The notes under the pieces: generated by a model
Told to the model about the DNA's origin: nothing
Seen by the model: the letters and a program-made list of their open reading frames with translations, nothing else
The model's database searches: none
Shown: piece after piece, positions 43,650 to 52,774 of the stretch
Position numbering within the stretch: position 1 is the stretch's first letter
Layout of the letters: each line of letters begins with the position of its first letter
Translations under genes and position numbers: made by a program
Assembly: GCA_022567305.1 (NCBI GenBank)
Contig: JADFHF010000003.1
Coordinates: 1-64,000 of the forward strand
Source of the DNA: Bacteroidota bacterium
GTDB lineage: Bacteria > Bacteroidota > Rhodothermia > Rhodothermales > UBA10348
Length of the DNA stretch: 64,000 bases
Direction: 5' to 3'

Positions 43650-45659
43650 CTACCATACGATTTCACCGCCAAAACGCTCCACCAGAGACTGCACTGCGGG
43701 GTTTTCTTCACATTTTATTTTGAGAAACCCACGTGCGTCAAATTCAGAACCGTTCGAGGAGTCTGAATCACGGGCGATATCTTCACGGACTACGAACTGG
43801 AGATCGCTGATTTCAGTCGAGGCCGCCACGGCGAGATGTTTTGACAGTCGGGTTTTTTCGCCTCTCAATATTCGTTCGTGAAACACATCGGGAACGCCGA
43901 TCTCGATCAGGCCGCCCAGAACGGTAATCACTTTCGTATGGCGAAGAAGAGACCCGAGTCTGATCTGTGTCTCCATCGTATCGGTAATCACCTGCGCCCA
44001 GGCATCGGCGATCGGTTCAGCAACTTCAACCGCAACTTCAACCGAAGCCTCCGCAACTAGTATGGCCACCGTACTATCTGAGTCAACTAGTGCGGACTCC
44101 GTACTAACTGTGTTTTTCGATTTTGGGTTGGGGCGCTTCAGTGCCGGAGCGTCAAACGGCAGGCCGAGTGTGGTTGTATCAACTTGGACTGACGCGGGTT
44201 TGTGTGACGGAGTTGGAGAACTGACGGCCGGCTCGGGTGACGCGGATGCTGGCTCGGGTGACGCGGATGCTGGCTCGGGTGACTCGGGCGCTGGCTCGGG
44301 TGACACGGATGCTGGCTCGGGTGACTCGGATGCCGAATCGGTATCTTTCGAGAGCGCAGGTTTTTCCTTGGGCTCCGCTTGCTCGGGTTTTTCTGGAATA
44401 TTTTCTGGGACTGCCGGCTCAAACGCCTCCGGTTTCGCATTCTTTTTCGCCGACTTTGGATCCTGGCCCGAGGGCTGTAGCGCAGAAGGATCACGAACAA
44501 GGGCTTCGAGCTTTTCGATTTTTTCGAGCGCTGTCTTGATGTCCACCGCGGATGGCAGACTCGCCATCTTCAGCAGGGCCATTTCCAGGCGTAATCGGGG
44601 CTGACGCGTATTTTTCAGCGAGTCCGCTGTTTCTCCGACAATATGCACGTATCTGAGGAGCACAGATTCAGTAAATCGTTTTGACTCCGTCTCGTATCTA
44701 TCCTGAATCTGAGCGGTCGCTTCTAAAAGCGTTCGATCACCGACGGTTTTGATAACGAGTAAATTTCGAAAGTGCTCGGCGAGGCCATCCAAAAACTCCT
44801 GAAGGTCGTATCCGGACTGAACAATCTGCTCAACGATTCGAATCATTCGACCCACGTCGTTCTTCTCTGCGGCGTCGGATACGTCGAAATACAAATCGGC
44901 GTCAACGACTCCAAGCGCCTTGATAAGCTCGTCGTAGACCAATTCCGTCCCGCAGAGCGAAACTGCCTGATCGAAAACGGACATTGCATCCCGCAGAGCG
45001 CCGTCGCCCCTTCGGGCAATAAGCATTAGGGAGGCCTCGTCTGAGGAGATCTTTTCTTCTTTGCAAATCTGTTTGAGGCGAGCAATGATCTCCGGGATGG
45101 CGATTCGCCTGAAATCGAACCGCTGGCATCTGGACTGAATGGTGGGGAGAACCTTGTGCGGCTCCGTGGTTGCAAATATGAATGATACATACGGTGGTGG
45201 CTCTTCGAGCGTCTTCAGAAGCGCATTGAAGGCCGATGTCGTAAGCATGTGGACTTCATCGATGATGTAGACTTTCATCTTGGCGCCCTGGGGCGGAATG
45301 CGCACCGAGTCGCGCAAGTCGCGGGCGTCATCCACCTTGTTGTATGACGCCGCGTCTATTTCGATGATATTAAGGTTGCGGCCCTCTTCAAACGACTTGC
45401 AGGATTCGCACGTTCGGCATGGTTCGGCGTTATCCTCCCGCTCATCAAGCGGAGTTGTGCAATTGATGGCTTTCGCCAGAATCCGTGCAGCCGTTGTTTT
45501 TCCAACGCCCCTGGGTCCCGTGAACATGTAGGCGTGTGCGAGCCGGTCGAGTCGGATGGCATTCTTGAGCGTCTCGGAGACGTGCTCCTGCGAGACGATT
45601 TCACCAAAAAGCTGGGGACGATATTTCCGCGCCGTTACGAGGTAGGTCTGCTTGCTCAT
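43650..45659 (-). CDS. dnaX: DNA polymerase III subunits gamma/tau
   Basis: 669 residues. The clamp-loader ATPase has Walker A GPRGVGKTT (48-56), a four-cysteine zinc module (NC...PCRTCESC), the Walker B region IIDEVHMLTTSAFNALLKTLEEPP and sensor/lid domains through about residue 370. A low-complexity linker (about 385-500) contains five seven-residue repeats of the form SPEPASA. The final ~120 residues (WAQVITDTMETQIRLGSLLRH to the end) are a tau-type C-terminal domain. The start ATG at 45659 replaces a TTG two codons upstream. No clear slippage site for gamma production was noticed. Confidence 0.96.
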   Translation of the reverse strand: MSKQTYLVTARKYRPQLFGEIVSQEHVSETLKNAIRLDRLAHAYMFTGPRGVGKTTAARILAKAINCTTPLDEREDNAEPCRTCESCKSFEEGRNLNIIEIDAASYNKVDDARDLRDSVRIPPQGAKMKVYIIDEVHMLTTSAFNALLKTLEEPPPYVSFIFATTEPHKVLPTIQSRCQRFDFRRIAIPEIIARLKQICKEEKISSDEASLMLIARRGDGALRDAMSVFDQAVSLCGTELVYDELIKALGVVDADLYFDVSDAAEKNDVGRMIRIVEQIVQSGYDLQEFLDGLAEHFRNLLVIKTVGDRTLLEATAQIQDRYETESKRFTESVLLRYVHIVGETADSLKNTRQPRLRLEMALLKMASLPSAVDIKTALEKIEKLEALVRDPSALQPSGQDPKSAKKNAKPEAFEPAVPENIPEKPEQAEPKEKPALSKDTDSASESPEPASVSPEPAPESPEPASASPEPASASPEPAVSSPTPSHKPASVQVDTTTLGLPFDAPALKRPNPKSKNTVSTESALVDSDSTVAILVAEASVEVAVEVAEPIADAWAQVITDTMETQIRLGSLLRHTKVITVLGGLIEIGVPDVFHERILRGEKTRLSKHLAVAASTEISDLQFVVREDIARDSDSSNGSEFDARGFLKIKCEENPAVQSLVERFGGEIVW
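44230..44334. repeat. Five 21-bp tandem repeats inside dnaX
   Basis: Five consecutive 21-base units starting GGCTCGGGTGAC differ at only a few bases. On the dnaX strand they encode a seven-residue repeat close to SPEPASA in the linker between the ATPase core and the tau C-terminal domain. Length variation between strains is expected at such a site. Confidence 0.92.
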
Positions 45660-45858
45660 GTACAATTGTCAGACAGGAAAAAGGGGATGATTTACGCGCT
45701 CAAATGAGCCATCCAACATACCCTCTTAACGGAATGAGTGCAAGCTCGCGTTCGAGTTGTGTATCAGAAATTTCGAATGGCGGATTCGGTGACCATAGAC
45801 GGATCTGCACGCCTTCAAGTGACCGAACAAGAGGAGAATGAAAAAGAAACCGTTCAGC

Positions 45859-46185
45859 TCAGACCCCGACCGCTCGAAGCGCCGCGCCGGTGATCGACCG
45901 AACGATCGCAGCCCGAAATTCGTCGATTCGGGCTAGCGCCAGGCCGGCAGCTTTTAGCGTTTCCATTTCGATTACAGAAATGCGAGAATCTACCAACCAT
46001 TCGTATTCCTGTGACGAAATAGTGCCCGCAGCCAGCATCGCATTCCATCTGGCAAGATCTTGACTGGATTTTCGGAGGGCATCTCGAGCAGAATCCAATA
46101 TCACTTCTCGCATCGAAGGCAAGTTCTCTCGGATCTGGTCAGCGAGGATGGACATGACCTCATCTAAAAACGATTGGTCGCTCAC
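45859..46185 (-). CDS. Uncharacterised helical protein (four-gene cluster)
   Basis: 108 residues, predicted almost wholly helical and cytosolic. Sequence runs from FLDEVMSILADQIRENLPSMREVILDSARDAL through the middle TISSQEYEWLVDSRISVIEMETLKAAGLALARIDEFR. I do not recognise a named family, although the pattern (a 'tissqEyewLv' turn, then a long helix with ALKxAGLA) gives the impression of a conserved small protein. It is the last gene of a minus-strand cluster with two lipoproteins and a small membrane protein. A gap of about 200 bases separates it from dnaX. Confidence 0.75.
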   Translation of the reverse strand: MSDQSFLDEVMSILADQIRENLPSMREVILDSARDALRKSSQDLARWNAMLAAGTISSQEYEWLVDSRISVIEMETLKAAGLALARIDEFRAAIVRSITGAALRAVGV

Positions 46186-46203
46186 GGGTACACCTTCTGG
46201 GTT

Positions 46204-46632
46204 TTAATCACTAAACCGGATCTTACCACTTTCAAGGCCGATAACGGTATCGAAAGCATCGGCGATCAGGAGTTGCGATTGCTGGATGAACGGGTAACTC
46301 AACTGCCGCTCCGATTCCCACCGGAAAAGAAAACCACCGATCAAGTTTCTGTCGGGATCGAGAAGAATCTCCCACTGTTTTGTTGAGTGTTCGTTACGAG
46401 GTCTCCCTTTTGCAAATTCATATGCTTTCTCAAGATCTATCTTGAGTTTTTCAACATGTTTCAGATGGTCCAAGAACGGGTTCTCTGCTCGATCCATCAA
46501 CGAAAGTGATTCGACTTTGAGCTCCGTCGCGTACCGATATGCTTGTTGGCTGAACGGGGCAATACTTGGCGCGCAAGACGCCACGGCGCAGCCAAACAGG
46601 ATCGCAAGGATCGTCTTGTACAAGACTTTCAT
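46204..46632 (-). CDS. Uncharacterised lipoprotein (four-gene cluster)
   Basis: 142 residues with a lipoprotein signal (MKVLYKTILAILFGCAVASC, lipobox VASC). The mature part is mainly helical, starting PFSQQAYRYATELKVESLSLMDRA; the region HLKHVEKLKIDLEKAYEFAKGRP suggests a two-helix hairpin. No family recognised. It lies between a second lipoprotein and the 108-residue helical gene, all on one strand, 18 bases before the latter. Confidence 0.78.
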   Translation of the reverse strand: MKVLYKTILAILFGCAVASCAPSIAPFSQQAYRYATELKVESLSLMDRAENPFLDHLKHVEKLKIDLEKAYEFAKGRPRNEHSTKQWEILLDPDRNLIGGFLFRWESERQLSYPFIQQSQLLIADAFDTVIGLESGKIRFSD

Positions 46633-46768
46633 GCTGATTTTCGAATTTCGAACCGCATCCCGGTGCAGTCCGAAAAAGAGAGAGTCGCTTCCCTAACGGA
46701 AACGAAAAAGGAGCGTCCAGTACGACGGATTCGAGGTACTATCAGAAAAAAACGAAAGACGGTGACGC

Positions 46769-47287
46769 CTACCGATGTAGCGCCAACGCGATTTCCTGCC
46801 CGCCGTAATGAAGAATCAGATCCTGATTCTCTTTCGGTACGCTGGTGAGGTCGAACTCGGCATGGTAAACGTATACACAGGCCGTGGTAGGATCGGCCAG
46901 TACAGGAATCTGCCGGGCGCCAAACCATTCCAAGACGGGCAAGCAAACCGGCCCCTCCAGTCTTGCATATTTGGCGCTTACGGGTGCTGCCTGTCCATGC
47001 GTGAGTGTTAACGATTGGGCTTGACTGGGACGGAGAAACGGACGGTCCTCACCCGGTCGGATATTCGGATCTTCATCCAGTTCCAGTTCTACGATGGCAT
47101 GAATTCCTGTTGCGCAGGAGTCCACCGCGAGCCAGGCCGTATCGGGAAGTTCGACTTCGAAGAGCGGTTTGAACTCGCGATGGTCAAAATGAGTGACACG
47201 CGAGGCGCTGCAGCCTGCGAATATGATGGGCAGGCCGACAACGAGGAAAAAAATGCAGATCCTACTATTAGGCCGGAGCCGTAACAT
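46769..47287 (-). CDS. Uncharacterised lipoprotein with paired cysteines (four-gene cluster)
   Basis: 172 residues. The signal peptide ends with lipobox FAGC. The mature part contains three further cysteines (VDSCATG, GPVCLPV, TTACVYV) and is predicted beta-rich: LFEVELPDTAWLAVDSC, HAIVELELDEDPNI, DLILHYGGQEIALAL. I recognise no family. Its first codons overlap the 3' end of the small membrane protein gene by 20 bases in another frame, suggesting coupled expression. Confidence 0.78.
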   Translation of the reverse strand: MLRLRPNSRICIFFLVVGLPIIFAGCSASRVTHFDHREFKPLFEVELPDTAWLAVDSCATGIHAIVELELDEDPNIRPGEDRPFLRPSQAQSLTLTHGQAAPVSAKYARLEGPVCLPVLEWFGARQIPVLADPTTACVYVYHAEFDLTSVPKENQDLILHYGGQEIALALHR

Positions 47288-47510
47288 CCAAAAACAAGTT
47301 TCCGAGTCCCGCGAATACCGACGACAGTTCAGTGATACCGGACTCCAACAGTGCGGAGATTAAATCCGATGTAGCCATCGCCATAACGACAACGACGAAG
47401 ACTACGCCCATGTATAGAGACTCGGCGATCGTGAAAAGAAGGAATTTTCTGAGGGGCTCAGGAAGACCCGCCACATCTAAATGTGGCCATGGAGAATAAT
47501 CGACTGGCAT
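47268..47510 (-). CDS. Small membrane protein (four-gene cluster)
   Basis: 80 residues with a strong hydrophobic helix (about 27-47, LFTIAESLYMGVVFVVVVMAMA) and a weaker second one towards the C-terminus (LSSVFAGLGNLFLDV). No family recognised. It is the first gene of the minus-strand cluster and lies about 150 bases from the divergent dinB. It is too short for a transporter; a membrane anchor or small partner protein is more likely. Confidence 0.72.
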   Translation of the reverse strand: MPVDYSPWPHLDVAGLPEPLRKFLLFTIAESLYMGVVFVVVVMAMATSDLISALLESGITELSSVFAGLGNLFLDVTAPA

Positions 47511-47662
47511 GAAGTATCCCGATGAGTGGTTGCGCCTGGGTTACATGCATTTCCTCCCCCGAGATTGCTATTTTCCTCCTGTCCACATTAATAGGGAATT
47601 CGTAGGCGCAAATCAAGCGATATTATTGCTGGGAAAGGGTGAATAAGAACCATAACTGATTC

Positions 47663-48757
47663 GTGCGTAAGATCTTACACATAGACATGGATGCGTTCTA
47701 CGCTTCAGTAGAACAGCGCGACAACCCTGAGCTTAAAGGCAAGCCGGTGGCCGTCGGTGGCACTTCAAAACGGGGCGTCGTGGCAGCCGCCAGCTATGAA
47801 GCGCGAGCTTGCGGAGTTCGATCGGCGATGCCGTCATCCGTGGCGGCGAGAAAATGTCCGGATCTGATTTTCGTAAAGACCCGATTTGATGTCTATAAGG
47901 CGGTGTCGAAAGAGCTCCGAGGCATCTTTAAGCGATATACGGATCTGGTCGAACCACTCTCCTTGGATGAGGCGTATTTGGATGTATCGGAGCCCAAGAT
48001 ATCTGCGGGGTCCGCAACGTCGATCGCTCGTGAGATCAAAAAGGCCATTCTTAGAGAGACCGAGTTAACAGCCTCCGCCGGCGTCTCGTTTAATAAGTTT
48101 CTGGCGAAACTGGGATCGGACTTTCAAAAACCGGACGGACTTACGGTGATTACCCCTGCGAACGCGTCAGCCTTCATCGAGCGGCTCCCCATCGAAAAAT
48201 TCTACGGGATCGGTCCGGTCACCGCGGGGCGCATGCACGACATCGGAGTTCAGACCGGTAGAGATCTTTTACGACTCTCAGAAGATGAATTGGCTGCGAG
48301 GTTCGGCAAGTCGGGGCGGTACTACTATAAAATGGCCAGGTGCGAAGACGATCGCGAGGTGAAACCGAGCCGTGAACGCAAGTCCGTAGGCGCCGAACGC
48401 ACTTTCGAAGAGGATATTTCCGATGTCGGAGAGCTTCTCAGTCGGTTGGATCGGATTGCAGATAGCGTCGCAGAGCGGCTCGCACAATCCGGAGTTGCCG
48501 GGCATACGGTGACGCTCAAAATCAAGTATCACGACTTCGAAGTGAATACGAGACAGATGACGTCGAAACACCCGGTAGGCAGTCGGGAAGAATTGATCGA
48601 ACTTGGAGATCTTCTGCTCCGCAATTCACCAGCACCACCGAAGCGACCTGTTCGACTTCTCGGTCTCAGCGTCTCTAAACTGTGCCCGATTAGTGGTGGG
48701 CCGGCTGAAGAACAGTTGGCTTTGGACTTTAGGACTGACGCCGGAGCAATCGGTTGA
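47663..48757 (+). CDS. dinB: DNA polymerase IV (Y-family translesion polymerase)
   Basis: 364 residues. It copies across damaged bases with low fidelity. Family motifs are HIDMDAFYASVEQRDNPELKGKPVAVGG with catalytic Asp residues, SYEARACGVRSAMPS, LVEPLSLDEAYLDVS with the second catalytic Asp-Glu pair, and FNKFLAKLGSDFQKPDGLTVI. A helix-hairpin-helix (FYGIGPVTAGRMHDIGVQTGRDLL) and the little-finger domain follow. There is no obvious clamp-binding peptide at the C-terminus. The start is a GTG at 47663. I did not find an SOS-type operator that I could name. Confidence 0.96.
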   Translation: MRKILHIDMDAFYASVEQRDNPELKGKPVAVGGTSKRGVVAAASYEARACGVRSAMPSSVAARKCPDLIFVKTRFDVYKAVSKELRGIFKRYTDLVEPLSLDEAYLDVSEPKISAGSATSIAREIKKAILRETELTASAGVSFNKFLAKLGSDFQKPDGLTVITPANASAFIERLPIEKFYGIGPVTAGRMHDIGVQTGRDLLRLSEDELAARFGKSGRYYYKMARCEDDREVKPSRERKSVGAERTFEEDISDVGELLSRLDRIADSVAERLAQSGVAGHTVTLKIKYHDFEVNTRQMTSKHPVGSREELIELGDLLLRNSPAPPKRPVRLLGLSVSKLCPISGGPAEEQLALDFRTDAGAIG

Positions 48758-48994
48758 TTCGGCTTCCCATCTCAATCCGCTCACGGTCAAATGAACGAAG
48801 AGGCGCAGGGCGGGTAAAGATGTGATGACGAAAAGTGGGCTGGAATGTCAAAACTAGTTGATGCTTTTTTCTGCCGATCCCGTACCATGAAACAACCATC
48901 GCTGATTGAATCGGGTTTCTAAACCGGTACCTTTGAGGCCAAGCTCAACTTCATTCTGATCATTGGTTCTTTCGGACGTCCATTTGAGACCACG

Positions 48995-49651
48995 GTGAAA
49001 GTCCTCTCCCGAGAAGAAGCCCGACACGTTTACAATCGCCTCGGCAAACGGCTGGATTCCCAGTCGTTTTACGAAAACCGTGCGTTGGAACTCATCATCA
49101 AGCATGGCCAATTCAGTAGGGCACAGCACGTGTTCGAATTCGGTTGTGGGACCGGACGTTTCGCTCTCAAGCTTTTCTCCGAGCACGTTCCCGGGGCTGC
49201 CGTCTACCATGGGGTCGATCTCAGTCCAACTATGGTAGGTCTCGCCAGAGATCGGCTTGCTGAGTTCGGTTCCCGGGCCAAGGTCAGCCTGAGCGACGGC
49301 AGTCCGCCAGTGCAGGAGCTTTCCGAGTACTACAGTCACTTCGTCTCTACTTTCGTGTTGGATTTGCTGTCCAAGGAGGACATCGCCCTTATTCTTCGGG
49401 AGGCCCACCGCATGCTGAAACCAGGAGGACTCTTATGTCTATCGAGTCTTTCTGCGGGGTCGGGAACCGCGTCGCGTCTGGTTGCCCGACTCTGGACGGC
49501 AGCTCACGTTTTAAGTCCCGCGCTTGTGGGTGGTTGCCGGCCGATTGAGCTTGCAGGCGTTCTTGCACCCTCCGAGTGGAGGCTGCGTTTTCATACCCAC
49601 GTGTCTCCCTTTGCCATTCCTTTGGAGGTGGTCGTCGCAGAACGCCTGTAA
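48995..49651 (+). CDS. Class I SAM-dependent methyltransferase
   Basis: 218 residues with a standard Rossmann methyltransferase fold. Motif I is HVFEFGCGTGRFA; the acidic residue of motif II is YHGVDLSPTMVGLARDRL; motif III region is KVSLSDGSPPVQEL. The post-core segment EAHRMLKPGGLLCLSSLS is typical of small-molecule methyltransferases of the UbiE/type 11 group. No specific substrate can be inferred. The start is a GTG at 48995. A long open frame on the other strand across the same DNA is a shadow. Confidence 0.9.
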   Translation: MKVLSREEARHVYNRLGKRLDSQSFYENRALELIIKHGQFSRAQHVFEFGCGTGRFALKLFSEHVPGAAVYHGVDLSPTMVGLARDRLAEFGSRAKVSLSDGSPPVQELSEYYSHFVSTFVLDLLSKEDIALILREAHRMLKPGGLLCLSSLSAGSGTASRLVARLWTAAHVLSPALVGGCRPIELAGVLAPSEWRLRFHTHVSPFAIPLEVVVAERL

Positions 49652-49856
49652 CGAGGGTACCCTCTCACCCGTTATCCATCATACCCCGGTAACTCACAGT
49701 ACGTGGTCCGGGGTTTGGATCAGGTTGCTATGACTCTAGCAAATTGTGATCCACCGGCACACGTATCTTGAAAAGATCCCCGTCGCTAACAATCCAGCGG
49801 GAGTGATCGCTTGTCCTAGACCCCCCCCTTTTTTCCCATTACCTGCTTTGCCTGCA

Positions 49857-51167
49857 ATGAAACCACTATCAAAAATCTCCGGGCTACTATTGGTTTTTTC
49901 CGTTGTCTTATTCAGCGCCTGTGAGTCCTACGACACCGAAGAATCCGAAGAGGCCCTGATCGAGCGCGCTCGAGGCATCCATGAACGGGTGATTACGCTC
50001 GATACCCACAATGATATCCGAACGTCGAACTTCACGGAAGAGCGCAATTACACGATGGATCTGCCCACCCAGGTCAACATTCCCAAGATGATCGAAGGCG
50101 GACTCGACGTGTCCTGGATGGTAGTATTTGTAGGTCAAGATACGCTCACGGCGGCAGGATTTGCCCAGGCTACAGCAGACGCGATGGCCAAGTTTACCGC
50201 GATCCACTGGCTGGCAGAGGAGAAGGCACCCGATCAAATCGAAATCGCGTACACGTCCGACGACGTGCGAAGGATTGTTTCGGAAGGAAAACGTGTCGCG
50301 ATGATCGCGATTGAAAATGCCTACCAGGTTGGGCTCGATCTCGGCAATATTAAAAGATTCCAGGAGCTCGGCGGACGGTATATGTCGCTGTCACATAACG
50401 GTCACAGCCAGTTTTCCGATTCCAATACCGGTGAACGCGACGATATTTGGTGGTACCACGGACTCAGCGAACTTGGCAAAGAGGCGGTCGCCGAAATGAA
50501 CAAGTGGGGGATTATGATCGATCTTTCCCATCCGTCGAAAGAGTCCAACATGCAGGTTCTGAAACGGTCGAGAGCGCCGGTCATGGCGTCCCACTCAGCA
50601 GCTCGAGCCATGAACGACGTGAGTCGCAACATGGACGATGAGCAGCTGATGGCGCTCAAAGAAAATGGCGGTGTCATCCAGACGGTCGCCTTTCGGAGTT
50701 ACGTAAATAGCGAGAAAAGCCGCGCCTATCGTGCCGCCCAGGATTCGATTCGGCAGGAAATCGCTGCCTTAATGGGCGTCGAGCTCGTCGCGAATCGTCG
50801 CGCGCTGTTTCAGATGTCTCAAGAGGACCGTGATGCGTATGCGGAACGAGTCGCTCCGGTGAACGAGGCGCTGGAGACGCGCCTTCAGGAAATCGACGCC
50901 AAACCGGTTGACGTCGCTGATTTCGTCGACCATATCGACTATCTCGTGGATCTGATCGGAATCGATCACGTCGGGATCAGCTCTGATTTTGATGGCGGCG
51001 GCGGGGTCTATGGATGGGCCGATGCGTCTGAGACCTTCAATGTGACGGTGGAGCTCGTGCGTCGAGGATACACTGAAAAGGAAATTGGCCAGATATGGAG
51101 CGGAAACCTACTGCGCGTGTTGGACGAGGTTCAACGCATCGCCGCCGAAATTCAGGCGGAAGGATGA
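49857..51167 (+). CDS. Secreted membrane dipeptidase (peptidase family M19)
   Basis: A lipoprotein of about 436 residues that hydrolyses dipeptides with a binuclear zinc centre. The signal ends at lipobox FSAC. Zinc ligands are in ITLDTHNDIRT (HxD), AIENAYQVG (bridging Glu), MSLSHNGHSQFSDS and MIDLSHPS. The active-site end is DHVGISSDFDGGGG, with the proton-relay aspartate. Length fits the renal-dipeptidase-like group. The start ATG at 49857 gives a proper signal peptide; the open frame upstream to 49746 is not needed. An amino-acid permease follows 86 bases later, so peptide scavenging may be coordinated. Confidence 0.95.
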   Translation: MKPLSKISGLLLVFSVVLFSACESYDTEESEEALIERARGIHERVITLDTHNDIRTSNFTEERNYTMDLPTQVNIPKMIEGGLDVSWMVVFVGQDTLTAAGFAQATADAMAKFTAIHWLAEEKAPDQIEIAYTSDDVRRIVSEGKRVAMIAIENAYQVGLDLGNIKRFQELGGRYMSLSHNGHSQFSDSNTGERDDIWWYHGLSELGKEAVAEMNKWGIMIDLSHPSKESNMQVLKRSRAPVMASHSAARAMNDVSRNMDDEQLMALKENGGVIQTVAFRSYVNSEKSRAYRAAQDSIRQEIAALMGVELVANRRALFQMSQEDRDAYAERVAPVNEALETRLQEIDAKPVDVADFVDHIDYLVDLIGIDHVGISSDFDGGGGVYGWADASETFNVTVELVRRGYTEKEIGQIWSGNLLRVLDEVQRIAAEIQAEG

Positions 51168-51253
51168 ACATGTACGGGGCATCGTCGAGCGACAGTTTAC
51201 CACGCATCATCCTGGATCTCCGGTCGCTTTACGTACGCTGACTCCGTTCCTTT

Positions 51254-52693
51254 ATGACCCAAGGCACATCAAATACCAGCTCGCGCCACCTTGTCCGCGG
51301 GCTCACACTCATTCCGGCAGCGGCTCTCATTGTCACCAATGTGATCGGCTCGGGCGTTTTCCTGAAGGCCCGAGTCATGACTTGCAACGTGGGCACCCCG
51401 AGCATGGTGATTCTTGCATACGTGGTTGCGGGCATCTTTACGCTCGCCGGAGCGCTTACGTTTGCCGAACTCAGTACGGTCATGCCGCGCGCTGGCGGCC
51501 AATACAATTTCATCGGAGCCGCCTTTGGTCGGGTGTGGGCGTTTCTGTTCGGCTGGATGGCCACCTTTATCGACGGCGCCGGTAGCATGGCCGCACTGGC
51601 TATCGTGTTTGCCATTTTCTTCAATGATCTCATTGGCGGAGCGCTCTCGAGCACGAATGCTCAGATGATCAGCGTAGGCATCCTGATCGTCGCCATGGCA
51701 CTGAACTTTGCCTCTGCTCGTTCAAACGGAATATTTGCATCGGTCGTAACCGCACTGAAAATCGCACTTGTCGTCGGGATTGCACTTGGCGCGTTCATTT
51801 TGTCCGACGGTATGTGGGGTCACTACGCGCAGAGCGGTGCGGCTGGGACGTGCGAGGGTGTCGCACCGGGAGTACGACTCGGATTTGCCGGATTCGGCGC
51901 AGCCGTTGTCGGAGCTCTTTGGAGTTACAACGGATGGGCGATTGCTTCGCTGGTAGCGGAAGAAGTGAAAGACCCGGGAAAGACACTGCCGAGAGCATTG
52001 ATCGGAGGATCGATCTTACTGATCGGATTATATGTCCTCATCAATGCCGCCTATTTTTATGTTTTGACGCCGGAGACCGTCGCGAGTGTTTCGGAATCGT
52101 CCTCGGTCGCCGGAGAAGTAGTCGCCAGATTTCTTGGAGCGGCCGCCGCCACAGTGATGGCAGTCGGGCTGATGATTTCGTCATTCGGAGCCCTTCACTC
52201 AACAGCACTCAGCAACGCACGACTCCCATTTGCTTTGGCCCGAGATGGCCTGCTTCCCCATAGGCTTTCCATCATAACGAAGCGGAGCCATATTCCGGCG
52301 AACGCAGTGATCCTGCTATCGGTGTGCGCGATCATCTATGCCCTATCCGGTACTTTCGATCTACTGACCGACCTTATTGTGTTCGGACTCCTAATCTTTA
52401 ATGGATTGGGGGTCGCGGCCGTATTCGTTCTTCGAAAAAGAATGCCGGATGTGGCGCGTCCCTTCAAAGTACCGGGTTATCCGGTAGTACCTGCTCTTTT
52501 CCTTCTGGCCACGATTTACCTGATGATCAATACGCTTGTAACCACTCCGGGAAGGGCCCTGATTGGTCTAGCAATTATTGCCGCCGGGCTCCCGGTATAT
52601 TTCTATTACTCCCGAAAAATTGGACCATCTCGGCCAGAAGATTTCCTCGGCGATGGTGGAGGTAGCCTTAATGAGGACCGTGAACAAGCGTAG
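51254..52693 (+). CDS. APC-family amino acid permease
   Basis: 479 residues with twelve predicted helices. Helix 1 has the unwound substrate-binding motif NVIGSGVFLKA. Helix 3 to 6 features include AGGQYNFIGAAFGRVWAFLFGWM and ALWSYNGWAIASLVAEEVKDPGKTLPRALIG, the LAT/YbgF-type signature. The end is charged. It probably imports amino acids as a secondary transporter. It sits behind the secreted dipeptidase gene on the same strand, which suggests uptake of dipeptide hydrolysis products. Confidence 0.93.
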   Translation: MTQGTSNTSSRHLVRGLTLIPAAALIVTNVIGSGVFLKARVMTCNVGTPSMVILAYVVAGIFTLAGALTFAELSTVMPRAGGQYNFIGAAFGRVWAFLFGWMATFIDGAGSMAALAIVFAIFFNDLIGGALSSTNAQMISVGILIVAMALNFASARSNGIFASVVTALKIALVVGIALGAFILSDGMWGHYAQSGAAGTCEGVAPGVRLGFAGFGAAVVGALWSYNGWAIASLVAEEVKDPGKTLPRALIGGSILLIGLYVLINAAYFYVLTPETVASVSESSSVAGEVVARFLGAAAATVMAVGLMISSFGALHSTALSNARLPFALARDGLLPHRLSIITKRSHIPANAVILLSVCAIIYALSGTFDLLTDLIVFGLLIFNGLGVAAVFVLRKRMPDVARPFKVPGYPVVPALFLLATIYLMINTLVTTPGRALIGLAIIAAGLPVYFYYSRKIGPSRPEDFLGDGGGSLNEDREQA

Positions 52694-52774
52694 TCCAGGC
52701 TGGATGTTCGGCCTTGAATTGTTTTAATTCAAAGATTCGGATATACTCCCCCAACCCAGAACCATCGAAAAACG

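Noticed and set aside
44062-44604. Glycine/aspartate/serine repeat protein on the plus strand
   Set aside because: It is the antisense reading of the 21-bp repeats in the dnaX linker; periodic DNA gives periodic frames on both strands.
48854-49408. Open frame of 184 residues on the minus strand across the methyltransferase gene
   Set aside because: It has no family features. The plus-strand frame carries clear SAM-binding motifs across the same DNA, so this is a shadow.
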